A stretch of 64,000 nucleotides of DNA from Zarea fungicola (Eukaryota > Ascomycota > Sordariomycetes > Hypocreales > Cordycipitaceae). Every line of letters starts with the position of its first letter. Position 1 is the stretch's first letter. Shown in pieces: positions 11,100 through 20,974 of this stretch. Made by a program: the position numbers and the translations under genes. The stretch spans positions 699-64,698 of the forward strand of contig FWCC01000144.1 in NCBI GenBank assembly GCA_900169235.1, written 5' to 3'. The notes beneath the pieces were generated by a model. The model searched no databases. It saw nothing but the letters and a program-made list of their open reading frames with translations, and was not told the origin of the DNA.

Positions 11100-11537
11100 T
11101 CAGTGATTTCTTGTCGCCAGTGAGTTTTTTGTCGTCTCCAATTCACCCCGATGGCTCTGTCGTCGCGGCTTTGCCACAGTGTCTTTGGCGGCGGTTGCGT
11201 CGGCAAGGGCAGCTTGTCTTTCAAGCCTAAACTTGTGCTCTACGGCCGCTTTGGCCCTCTCCTCATGCCAGAATTTGAGGCAGGCAGCCTCCCTGGTAAG
11301 GCGGGATTGCCGCCAAGCGTCGGCGTCTTTTGCGATGGCCTCTCTCTCTATTTTCTGCTCCTCTGCGTCTTTTTTTACTCGTTTTCGAGTAGCCCTCTCT
11401 TCCTCTGCAGTTTTCTTTATCTTGGCGTCAAACGCCGCGGTCCACGTATGCACCCAGTGGTTTTACCAAGGCAGTGCAAAGCCGGCAAGGGCCGCAATAA
11501 TGGCAAGAATGCCAGTTGACGTCTCTGTCTACGTCAT
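11100..11537 (-). pseudogene. Small membrane-anchored coiled-coil protein, two nonsense codons
   Basis: Reading from the ATG at 11537-11535, one frame stays open except for TAG at 11531-11529 and TAA at 11465-11463. It encodes a short N-terminus, a hydrophobic helix (ILAIIAALAGFALPW), then about 100 residues of Ala/Glu/Lys/Arg-rich coiled coil (KIKKTAEEERATRKRVKKDA and following). Both stops are what a C-to-T change in CAG and CAA glutamine codons would give, that is CpA to TpA, the preferred context of repeat-induced point mutation. The 3' end contains an 18-bp tandem duplication (CAGTGATTTCTTGT units, 11083-11118). No known family was recognised. An alternative is two small introns, but no fitting splice sites were seen. 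Confidence 0.5.
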
Positions 11538-12458
11538 TTTTGGTGGTGGTGGTGTCCGTGCAAGTGTTGTGGTTTTGATCACTTTTGACAGAGTTAGCGA
11601 TTGTTGTTGGTAGAAAAATAGCAGTAATCTCTGGTCTCACAGGTTTATTTAATGTGATCAAACTGATCGTGATCAAACTGACCAAACAGTACTTGGAATG
11701 CATGCAAAGTTTTCTATGCAACAGTTAAAAGTGAGGGCAGATCCTCACCTCACCTTGAGGCATGTCCCAAAAGTGAGGCCAGGCAGAGGTTGCTCTGGAA
11801 GCGAAGCGACAGCAATAATTCGGCAGGAAGAGCCTTTGGTTTTGACTTGACGTATATTCCTAGAAAATGAAAGAGAAGTGCTAAATTAGCAGTATCAGCT
11901 GAGCGACCTAGCCAGGCTGCAAAGGGGCATTGTACGCCGTGCAGGCAGATGGCAGCAGGTTGGTGACCTCGTCGATACGTGTGCGTTGCCTGTATTTGTG
12001 CCGATTTTCTTGCTGCTACTGATTTTTTTATTGCCAGAAAGTCCCATTGTCAGCAACTTTCTTATTGGCTCGGCTGCTTCTGTTTATGAGTCCACGCAAC
12101 TACCGCCCAGTTTTGGTCAATTTATGTCGACGGGCTGAAATACCAATATCAGATTCATGCTTCCAATTTAGTCCTTTATTCTTTCTGTGCAGTCAACCAG
12201 TTGCCACTATCTGAGAAAAGACCGCTTCGGTTTTAGGTAAACCCAAATGGAAAAAGTTTCTGCAATTCATTTCCAGGAAGGCGCCATGCTTTACAACCGT
12301 TGAACGTACACGAGTATGTAATGAATATTTCTGGACTAAAACTGAGTTATTTGCTAGCATACAGCTATCGAATATGCTAGCATTGAGGAACGGCTATCAA
12401 ATGCCAGTGCTCAACCAATAGCAACCGTCGTATCTTCCATAAACGCGGCCAACAACGT
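11538..12458. other. Intergenic, no gene seen
   Basis: Contains a short duplication GTGATCAAACTGAYC at about 11655-11685. No ORF of note was found. Confidence 0.4.
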
Positions 12459-13727
12459 CTAGTTATGTTGTTTTGCCTTTATTCTAGCTTCTATATTTTT
12501 CATATGCATGTTATTCTTTAGCAGCCTTGAAACTCCACATTCTGATACGTCACACCAAGTGACTCCATGGGTGTCCTTGTCTTCTCGTTTGTAAAATGAC
12601 TGACCGGATACAAGGAATCCCCATCCAGGACCACAAGCTTCAGAAATGTCATATGTAGCTCGCTGAGAGATGACTAGGAAGTCATCTCTTCCTCTACAGG
12701 CAATAACTGTCACGGCGAGCTGTGCGCCTGTATACTCGGTGCGGAACCCATGCTTAAACCCATTGCAACGGGCTCTGCTGCTTGTATATGAGTCCTCATG
12801 AGGTGGCTCCCTCAATACCTTGGCAGGATCTGGGCAGAGCTGCCAACTAATACGTCGTGAATCCGTTCCATGCCAGTCAACACAATCGCACATGTTCGGA
12901 TCGATGGCTCTAAGAATGTTGCCGGCGACAGGCCGAGCACATGGCATCCATTTTGCGAGCTCCATGTGGTCGTTCATTTTCTCGAGAGCCACCCGAAGGC
13001 TTTCAGCACACATCTTACTTGAGGGAGCCCTTTTGACAGTGATATGCTCCGAGTAAGATAACTGCAGAAACATTTTATTGGTACGTCGCTCAAGTGTGAA
13101 ATATGGTATCGCATGCACTTCATCCCAAGGACACATCGCATCGCCACAAGACGGTGTCGAGTCGTGTAAATGCCGTCGACACACGGCTAGCTTGTCATTT
13201 GTCGCGTGTTCCAAAGACCTAACTTGGTGCCATGTCATTGTAACGTGGTCGCAAAGGTTAAAATATCCTTCGTGACCAATGCAAATTCTTTCGTTTGGGT
13301 CACGAACATCACGCTGCCACGTGGAAAAGTGCATCTCCGTATGGTCTTTTCGGCACCGTGAACAGTAGAGCGACGGCAATTTTAGCAATAGCTCCTTACC
13401 AAACACGTCGTTCTTGCGTTTGCGGCTACAATGTGCACATAATGGACCAAACCAGTTTGCAGCTTGCTTGGGAAAAAAGACCTCTGGCACTGCCCAAATT
13501 AATGCCGTCTTTGTGTGCCTCTCCTTGTCTTGTTCTGGGGTGAGGTGATGGCGTTGAAAAGATTTCTTTGTAGAAAATAAAACCATAAAAATTCTGCAGG
13601 TATGTCGAAGGCGCAGTATAGTATCGAGGTCAAGAGATTCCAGAATAATCGCAACCACCTTCTCCGGAAGTCGAAGAAAGGGACTCCTGATTTGGTTTGC
13701 AAGGCTGCTCCGGGCCAAAATGTCCAT
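12459..13727 (-). CDS. F-box domain protein
   Basis: A single exon, 422 residues. The frame extends to 13742 with TTG; the ATG at 13727 is used. The F-box lies at about residues 15-55 (LRLPEKVVAIILESLDLDTILRLRHTC is its core, partly quoted here). A central Cys/His-rich region follows (LCAHCSRKRKND, LYCSRCRKDHTE, CDCVDWHG), suggesting a zinc-binding fold often seen in expanded fungal F-box families. The F-box would recruit Skp1 and the SCF ubiquitin ligase; the substrate is unknown. A TATATATATA element lies at 13763-13775 just upstream. The large lineage-specific family and the gene-poor setting fit an accessory gene. Confidence 0.8.
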   Translation of the reverse strand: MDILARSSLANQIRSPFLRLPEKVVAIILESLDLDTILRLRHTCRIFMVLFSTKKSFQRHHLTPEQDKERHTKTALIWAVPEVFFPKQAANWFGPLCAHCSRKRKNDVFGKELLLKLPSLYCSRCRKDHTEMHFSTWQRDVRDPNERICIGHEGYFNLCDHVTMTWHQVRSLEHATNDKLAVCRRHLHDSTPSCGDAMCPWDEVHAIPYFTLERRTNKMFLQLSYSEHITVKRAPSSKMCAESLRVALEKMNDHMELAKWMPCARPVAGNILRAIDPNMCDCVDWHGTDSRRISWQLCPDPAKVLREPPHEDSYTSSRARCNGFKHGFRTEYTGAQLAVTVIACRGRDDFLVISQRATYDISEACGPGWGFLVSGQSFYKREDKDTHGVTWCDVSECGVSRLLKNNMHMKNIEARIKAKQHN

Positions 13728-14715
13728 ACTTTCATCCTCCAAGATACACTATTGAATGTTGGCTATATATATACATATGGTTTTCTCCTTTGCTACTACT
13801 CACGGAATCATAGCTTGGTGGCTGTGCATTGGAAGCCATGACGAAGTATTATCTGTATTCAGGAAACCTGTCAAAGTAAATGTAGTCGCGGTTGCATAGG
13901 GAAGTGAAGAGCACAGGATGAGACAACTCTGGGAAATAGTTTTCTTGCTCATAAATATATTGGTATGACTGATTAAGCTTTGCAGAATGTACAATTGAGG
14001 TGTTCTAATGTCCTCGAAGATGGGGCGATCTTAGCCACGGTGTGGAAGGCACGAGCCGAGGTGGCTGAATGTCTGAATCTAAAGCGTCATACCGAAAGCC
14101 GCTATACGCGCCTCGAATCGGTAGAGAGAACACAGTAGTACCTTTTGGCGCTATACTGTCCAGAAAGCCTTTTTCGGCCTATAAAGGTATTTAGTTACTA
14201 AAGTACACTGGGAGGTTGTTCATATAGCCTTTTCTGTATCTAAATACAAGTTTAAGACACATCATGCCTATATCGCTCGCTATACAAAATTGTAGATGTG
14301 CCCGCTGCTTCATATGTTGCCCACTCACAGAGCCGAAAAGTCGAGTCGAAATGAGGCCGTCCTCAAACGCCATGGCACACTGGCGCCAGCCAGGTAAAGT
14401 AGAACCAAGTTCCCTCGGTGTTGCGGTGTTGCGGTGTCGCTGCTATTAATAGTCTCAAGGTCAGCACTGTGGCGCCACTGTGACCACTACTGGGTATTTA
14501 TTCAGTCAGGCTGCCACATTGTCGAGGCAGCCATTTTCCCTCTCGGCCCCATTCAACTGATGAATGGGTCGAGCTTTCGCCTGCGCTCAATATAAAATGC
14601 CGTAAAGTCCCTTCCATGTTGCCTTTAGATCTCAACCCAAGTTATTCATGTCAAGTGTCGCAGCGCCTTGCCACAGATAACGGCCCACTACCAAACTCTA
14701 CTAAACTCGACCAAA
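13728..14715. other. Intergenic between divergent F-box-type genes
   Basis: Both flanking genes point away from this region. A stretch at about 14055-14130 loosely resembles tRNA box A/B spacing but does not fold as a tRNA. No gene is supported. Confidence 0.4.
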
Positions 14716-15834
14716 ATGACAGGCATCCTTGAGTTGCCCCTAGAACTCCGGTCGCGCATTCTTGAGCTGGCCATCTGTACGCCACAGGGTCATACTCACT
14801 TGAAAAGTGATCTAACGGTGTGGGACAGCACTGGCCGCTGCAATATACCGACTTCTGTCTCCGGAGCATGGGCGGATGAGGAAACTTCCAGCCGCGTGTG
14901 GTTTCAGATACAGCCATCATTCAGCACCTTGGCATCTCTCAGATGCGTCAATCGACAGTTTTATGCCGATGTGAAATATGCACTTTGCCACAACGTCTCC
15001 TCACGGCCCGACTACTCACTGGACATTGTTTATCGAAAAGATGTCACCCTCTGGCCGACATGGAGATGCGTGCCAGTACTGCAGCGCCATATTGGCACGT
15101 TGCATGCGACTTTTCGAATTGCTCAATGCCCCCAAGAGGTTGAGACTACAAATAAAAATCAAAAAATGTATAGGGGCGGCGATGGCGGACCAGCTCCAAT
15201 CGTCTGGTCATTTTTTCACCTGCTCAAGGTCTTTCTGCAATATGGGCCGTGGCCTTTGCCAGACCTCACAGACAAAGACAGTTCACCACGCATTTCAATA
15301 CGCAATCTCGTGATTGACTGCGTCTCAGCGGAGCCCGACGAACCGGTAGGGCGCTACCCGTCCTTTTCGTCATCAAGCACCGTGGCTGCTTCCTACTACA
15401 GCCAACATCCAGATATTTCCTTCTTTGGTTGGGCTTCAAGCATTAGACCGGATACGTACCGCACAAAGGACGAAGCATTGCTCGAGTCGACCCAGCTTGC
15501 AAATTTCGTTAAGAGCTATATGTCGACTCTCGTTAGCGTCGACTACTATACGTTTCACTACGGACGCTTCTTATACGAAAGTGTCGGTTCAATCGAAATA
15601 AAGCTGCAGGGAACGACTCCTGCTCGGATGGATCTATCTCAATATCCGTACAGGGAGGACTTTGGTACGTTTTCTCGCGAAGAAATGGGAAAGGAATATG
15701 CAACGTGGATAGTTTCTACCACACACACGAGGAAAGAATTAGGATTGCCTGTTGGGCCCTTGGATGCTCGTTTCCGGGGCTTCTTGGCAGAACATGGGAT
15801 TTCCGAATCTGTAATTAATAATACCCTTAGTTAA
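14716..15834 (+). CDS. F-box-like fungal protein of unknown function
   Basis: A single exon, 372 residues, from the ATG at 14716 in good context (AAAATGA). The N-terminus ILELPLELRSRILELAI is the short F-box-like motif of many fungal proteins, followed after about 65 residues by LRCVNRQFYADV. This pattern is common in Pezizomycotina hypothetical proteins annotated as F-box-like or DUF3844-type. The rest has no recognised domain. No signal peptide or membrane helix is seen. A substrate-adaptor role is only an inference from the N-terminal motif. Confidence 0.7.
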   Translation: MTGILELPLELRSRILELAICTPQGHTHLKSDLTVWDSTGRCNIPTSVSGAWADEETSSRVWFQIQPSFSTLASLRCVNRQFYADVKYALCHNVSSRPDYSLDIVYRKDVTLWPTWRCVPVLQRHIGTLHATFRIAQCPQEVETTNKNQKMYRGGDGGPAPIVWSFFHLLKVFLQYGPWPLPDLTDKDSSPRISIRNLVIDCVSAEPDEPVGRYPSFSSSSTVAASYYSQHPDISFFGWASSIRPDTYRTKDEALLESTQLANFVKSYMSTLVSVDYYTFHYGRFLYESVGSIEIKLQGTTPARMDLSQYPYREDFGTFSREEMGKEYATWIVSTTHTRKELGLPVGPLDARFRGFLAEHGISESVINNTLS

Positions 15835-16049
15835 ATGGAATAATAGGAGTATGGCGACTATTATAAGAAAAGTGAGAAAACTATTGGCCTCAAACTGGCT
15901 AGGTTTGGGATCGCAGCTACACTAGGCGAAGCAAGCCATACTCATATCTACCATGTCAAATCTTTAATCTATTTTGATATGTGCACGTAACTGCAACTAT
16001 GAAAACTTTTCCAAATTCGACTAGGTAGAGCATTTCCGCCAAACAACGT

Positions 16050-17738
16050 CTAACAGCAACCCATATTCGACTTGTTAACAGTTGATAACCGACAAAAGCA
16101 AGACGCAGCCACTGGAATGTCAGCCAATGCCATTGCGTCGTCATGCTGCGACTTAATCTTGATCGCTTCCTCTTGCTTTCCAGACCGTAAATAGCATTCA
16201 TACAGTCCCTGCCAACCCCACACATTATTTGGGCGCGACTTTCGCCTGGGGAGGTTCTTGCTCAAGCCCAAGTCTTGTTTGTATATCTCTTCTGCGTCGC
16301 TCAGCCGACCTTGCTCTAGAAGCAGTGCGCCCAAGACATGTCGCAATGGCTGCATTCTCAATGGAGGGTCGCAGTACGCCAGATTATCTTCTTTTTCGAT
16401 GCCCTCCCGCAACGTGGCAAAGGCTGTTTCGACATGGCCCTCTCTGTACAGCAGTTCGCCTTCTAGCATCAACGACGCGACCTCTAGGATAAAAAATGCT
16501 CTGCTAGTTGTACCGTTCATGCGATCCTCCGGAACCGCACTACGCACAGCCTCAAACTCCTTGGCCTCGGCTCTCGCCTCATCAAGTCTGCCAAGGACGC
16601 CAAGGGCAATGCCACGCGCGTATCTATACGTCGCCGTCGTGATGGGCATCAGTTGTTGGTCTTCTGGCATCTTTAATTGCAAAATCTCCTCCCAGCGACC
16701 GAATCTGATGAGGACATGTGCATCGGTGGCCAAGTAAAACTCGGCCCAGTCAGCCATGGATGGGGACTTTATAGACAGGAACTCTGGAGGCAGGATCTTT
16801 GGCAGCCTGTTGGCCGCTGTAATGGCGTCGTCCCACCGCCCTGCCATCATGGCTGCGTATACCAGCACTTGGATTGTGTGAGATCTATAAACAGTGTACA
16901 TGACAGTGGGGTCTTCTCTCGCAAAAAACTTATCATCGGATATCACGGCATCCTGGTTGGAGTTTATGCCCTCGCGGTAGTCTCCCACCGCAATGTCAAT
17001 ATGGGTCGCCATGTGCGCCATGTGGGAGGCGTCTGGCACGAGGTTTCGCAGTCGGTTCGCCGCCGCCACGGCAATTCCGGGATCTGCCGCCATTTCCATA
17101 AGATGAATATTAAGATGGGAGAGCGCGGGATGGGCATGGCTCCCGGGCTGCGTGAAAGCGGCATCGAGAACAGCAACTGCTTCCAGGGTGTCGTTTGTCG
17201 TGGGCTCACCAGTGTCAAGATCCCAGAGAGCTCTCGGGCGAATGCACATCAAGGCGTCGGCAAACAGAGCGGCCACGTCCAAGTCGTCGCTGCCGTACTC
17301 CCGGTACACCTTTCGCATCGCGACAGCATAGGCTTCATTCAGAGTGCCAAGGTCCTCTGGGATCGCCCCGACAGGCGCAAACCGAGTCGCGATGGCTTTG
17401 ACCAGTGCCCGCTCCAGAGGGCTACCATTGCTTGCGCTTCTGGCCCGGACTAGTACCCCAGCTGCATACTCGGTCGTCTTTTCCACATCGGCACGGCCGG
17501 ATAGGCGCCATGTCTTGTTGTAGTTGGGACCGATGGCGTATAGGAGACCCCAATGAATTACAGCGCACTCTGGGTCATGGTCTGCAGCTTTCTGGAAACA
17601 ACGGAGGGATTCTTCGTGGTTGAAAGAGTACGACCAGATGAGACCTCGGTCGAACCAAAGCTGGGCTTCCGGTGAGTCGGTAGATATCGCACGTGTATAG
17701 GTACCGAGATTATAGTATTCTTTGCCAGTTTCAGCCAT
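16050..17738 (-). CDS. TPR-repeat protein of a bacterial-type family
   Basis: Intronless, 562 residues. TPR-like helices run nearly throughout. The N-terminus shows AQLWFDRGLIWSYSFNHEE with CFQKAADHDPECAVIHWGL, and the middle shows HMATHIDIAVGDYREGI. This matches a family common in bacteria (FDRGL...FNH...A...DPDCAMA.WG; HMPSHIYIRLGRY), which I recognise from memory. The biochemical role is unknown; TPRs mediate protein binding. The lack of introns and the bacterial resemblance allow an old horizontal transfer, but fungal homologues are also widespread. The C-terminus CFCRLSTVNKSNMGCC is cysteine-rich and may end in a lipid-modification-like CC. Confidence 0.85.
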   Translation of the reverse strand: MAETGKEYYNLGTYTRAISTDSPEAQLWFDRGLIWSYSFNHEESLRCFQKAADHDPECAVIHWGLLYAIGPNYNKTWRLSGRADVEKTTEYAAGVLVRARSASNGSPLERALVKAIATRFAPVGAIPEDLGTLNEAYAVAMRKVYREYGSDDLDVAALFADALMCIRPRALWDLDTGEPTTNDTLEAVAVLDAAFTQPGSHAHPALSHLNIHLMEMAADPGIAVAAANRLRNLVPDASHMAHMATHIDIAVGDYREGINSNQDAVISDDKFFAREDPTVMYTVYRSHTIQVLVYAAMMAGRWDDAITAANRLPKILPPEFLSIKSPSMADWAEFYLATDAHVLIRFGRWEEILQLKMPEDQQLMPITTATYRYARGIALGVLGRLDEARAEAKEFEAVRSAVPEDRMNGTTSRAFFILEVASLMLEGELLYREGHVETAFATLREGIEKEDNLAYCDPPLRMQPLRHVLGALLLEQGRLSDAEEIYKQDLGLSKNLPRRKSRPNNVWGWQGLYECYLRSGKQEEAIKIKSQHDDAMALADIPVAASCFCRLSTVNKSNMGCC

Positions 17739-18679
17739 GATGCCTTTGGAAAAGGTGATGATGCTGGGAACACAATTGACCCGAGCGGGGTCATGGGCTG
17801 AATTGCGTCAACAGAACGGAGTTGAAACCAGGTGTTGCGGGGAATCCACAGAAGCTTGGGCCTCGACTTTCATTTCTCGTGTTTTGCACAAAATAATAAT
17901 AATAGGAGAATGCATGGTCTTATTTATACTTAAGCATAGTTGTAATCGCTTCTGAGACCCCTACTGGTTAGCTCGTCAGTGGTATGCAGTCGACAAAATT
18001 GCATACGCTTGCTGGCTAACTGTCGAAAATGACGAATTATGTCTACTTCACATGGGGCCATTCACTCTACATTCTCAGTCATATAAATCAAACCCTAAGA
18101 TCGGCCAGGGTAGAGTTTCATGCTGTCATCTTCAATTAACTTCTAGCCAGCCAGGGTTCGACATCTTGCGAAGCATGCGAATGAAACCACCCACATTAAA
18201 TCAAATAATGAGAATAGACTGCTGGTTTAATTTAAATTAAACTAAATAGCTATACCATATAAATTAATTATATAGATTATTTAAATTATTTTAATTAGAC
18301 ACCCTATTTGCTTGTGTGAGCCTAGCGAGTCAAGCCAGCTGAGGTTTGGTATAGATTGTGGTACTGTCGTAGATGTGAACGGTCCCTTGAAGCGCAGTTA
18401 CTGGAAAAGCCGTGGCACAGCCAACCAGAGAGGGGACGGTAGTTTGGCTAAAGGGTTTCGGGCCACGACCTACATAGAAGCAGCCATCGGAATGATTTTT
18501 TTTGTTACTGAATATCTATCTGAGAGATGTTGAGACCAGTCATCAAGATAGTGCTCTTGGTACACATTCTCGACAGATGATTTACCAAATTCCATGTATG
18601 TGGAAACGGTACAAGCAAGAAACAGGCAAAATTTGGTTTGGTAGCCTTCGAAAATAAACCATATCATTTTTACATGTGT
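17739..18679. other. Intergenic, AT-rich
   Basis: It includes a very AT-rich block at 18228-18300 (AAATTA/TTTAAT runs). This is the promoter side of the TPR gene and the 3' side of the RTA1 gene. No gene seen. Confidence 0.4.
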
Positions 18680-19821
18680 TTAAACAGTTGATTTCTGCTG
18701 CTCAATCAATGGAACCATAGCAGTAGGGGTATCCTCTCTGTCCTCTTTAGGTTTTAGATACATCGGCGGCCGTGGCTGTAGGAGAAACCCAATATGCCCG
18801 ACGCACAGAGCAAATACAGCAACAACCACAAGCCTGATTCTAGTTTAGTCATACATTGATAATGGATCAGAGCAATAGTTACACTTACACTCCTTCCAAT
18901 CCAATAAAAAGACCTTCATGTTTGACCGTTGATCCACCATATCCGTTCTTCAACTCGTCGGCGCGGAAGATGCATCGAGCCAGAATAGTAAGCATGGCAA
19001 GTGTGAGAAAGCCCAAGAAAAGCCCATCAGTACGAGAGACGGTCCTCTTCGTAGAACAAACATATCGAGCAGTATAATCTCCAAAAAAGATGCAAAACCC
19101 CACCAGAGTGATGATTTGGAAAATGAGACCTGCCAATGCAATATTGACTCCAACCTTACTAGCCCCTGAGGTGGTGGCCGAGAGGCTGCCACCAGCACCC
19201 TGTAGAGCCAGGGACATAATGTCACAGGGAAGGAAGACCCAAGCAAACCATTTACTGGAGAAGCGGCGCAGCTCTGGGGCGCAATGGTCAATACTATGCC
19301 GTGTTAGCCAGATTGCAAGGACAACTTTGGCGAAGCACTCACGCTTTGCCAAGTGTCACGTAGATGGCGGCGCAGTAAAATACGGGTGCTTGAGTAATGC
19401 AAACTGTTAAGCGATTAATATTGGAACGTTTATTCTGTTTTGAGACGCTCCCGGGGACAAGTACTGATCTGAATGATGAATCCAGCAAAGCTCCATGGAT
19501 TGTTCCACATGACGATGCGACCAACATAGCCAATGACTTCATGAAGACAGCCCAAGATCATGCACCACATGAACCATGGTGTATTCCATCTCAGTCCAAG
19601 TATAATATGAACCATCATTGCCAATGAAAAAATTCCTGCGAATGTGGCATTTGCTGGTAGCGAAGGTCGATAGCCGTACACTGTTTGGTCGATGGTGCAC
19701 AGCTGGAAGAAACAGTTAGTGGACTCCAATACTGGTGCTGGGAGAAGGCATTTGAGCATACTTGAAAAGTACAGTTGGCATTAGGGCCAAATGTAATGAG
19801 ATATTCATCAGAGCCTGTCAT
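18680..19821 (-). CDS. RTA1-family seven-helix membrane protein
   Basis: Five exons: 19821-19762, 19702-19465, 19403-19343, 19293-18889 and 18839-18680; 307 residues. All joins keep the frame and use GT-AG. It shows RTA1 hallmarks: a short extracytoplasmic N-terminus, GYRPSLPANATFAGIFSLAM, HEVIGYVGRIV, WVFLPCDIMSLALQGAGG, and an RCIFRADEL...GLEGV segment before the last helix. The C-terminal tail is hydrophilic (PKEDREDTP). RTA1-like proteins are plasma-membrane or ER proteins linked to 7-aminocholesterol resistance and lipid translocation (Rta1, Rsb1 in yeast); the substrate here is unknown. The length is normal and all predicted helices remain, so the gene looks functional. Confidence 0.9.
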
Positions 19822-20974
19822 GACGTAGAGATTGACTGTCGTTATGCAAGCTCGAGAGTGCAAGAGGCGATGTCCGTATTACCCTGGCGGGACTGATTGA
19901 AATGCTGAAATTCGTATGAAGAATACGCCAAAACGGTGGGAATGCGGCATATATGTGTCTGAGATATGACTCGGTAGCTAGTTTCAATCGTAAGCCAACA
20001 GAAACATCTGCCGGCCGGTACGTCTCTTGCAGCTGGCTCCTGATGCGCCATCTCCAGACCCTTCAATTTTATCCGACAGAGCCAAGCTTGGCGAGCGGAA
20101 ACGTGCGTCATACAGAAAAGGGGCATTACGTGCGCATCACATTAAGAATAAGGGCTCTCAGATGCGCCTCCAAGGCAGAACTGACATTCTACGTAGGAGT
20201 TAAGTGCGCAGACGGCGTGTAAGCCGTTGGCCCCGCTTAGTAATTTTATCCCCAACAACACTGATCGTCGCGTCTGATGGATAGCGTGGTGAGAGCACCA
20301 ATGACGGTATATTGATTATATAGAATTACGGGGCAAATTAAGTTTGGGCGTTCTGGCTGGGCCGTAGTCTCATAATACAGCTCTAACCCGGTGGGACGGA
20401 CGCGAGTGATGATGGAACAGAAGGCACGAGTCATGTTAAGATCTCCTCAACTCAACTATGATAATAGAACAAGCACATGGCATTTTGCTTAAAGGTACTA
20501 TAGTCTATCGATTTATTGCTTTGTTAAATATAGAGATACATGGGTCTCGGAGTTTGAATTCCAGAGCTTGCAGGTTTGTACTGTGTGTGCATCTCGCAAT
20601 GACCTCTAGAGGCAATGTCTTGCGCGGAAGATTGCGAAAACGTGACATGCGAGAAATCGGCGAGAGCTTTCCTTCAACGGATTATAGATCCTGGCGGCCT
20701 AGAGCCAGCCTGCGCCAAGGCAATGATTGGTCAGCCGGCATCGGCATCCGCCATGGCGAGCCGACTGAGTTATGATTTAACTTAGTGCTTACCTTGGCAC
20801 AGGGCTTTTGCAAGGATTTTTACGCCACTACGCAACGATGCCCGAAAAGAGTCATGTGGCTTCGATCATGGTCTTAAAACGCGTGTAGAATACAGAGACA
20901 TGGTTTGACACCATGCCGTTCTCATCCCTCCCAAGAACAAACAAAATCGAGGGCCTCACGATTCAAGTTTGAAC
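19822..20974. other. Intergenic between divergent genes
   Basis: Upstream of both the RTA1 gene (minus) and the carboxylesterase pseudogene (plus). Short ORFs have no domain. No RNA gene recognised. Confidence 0.4.

Noticed and set aside
14050..14135. tRNA-Ser-like string (GCCGAGGTGGCTGAATG...CTCGAATCGG)
   Set aside because: The box B consensus is broken, the arms do not pair, and acceptor ends do not match. At best a decayed tRNA-derived repeat.
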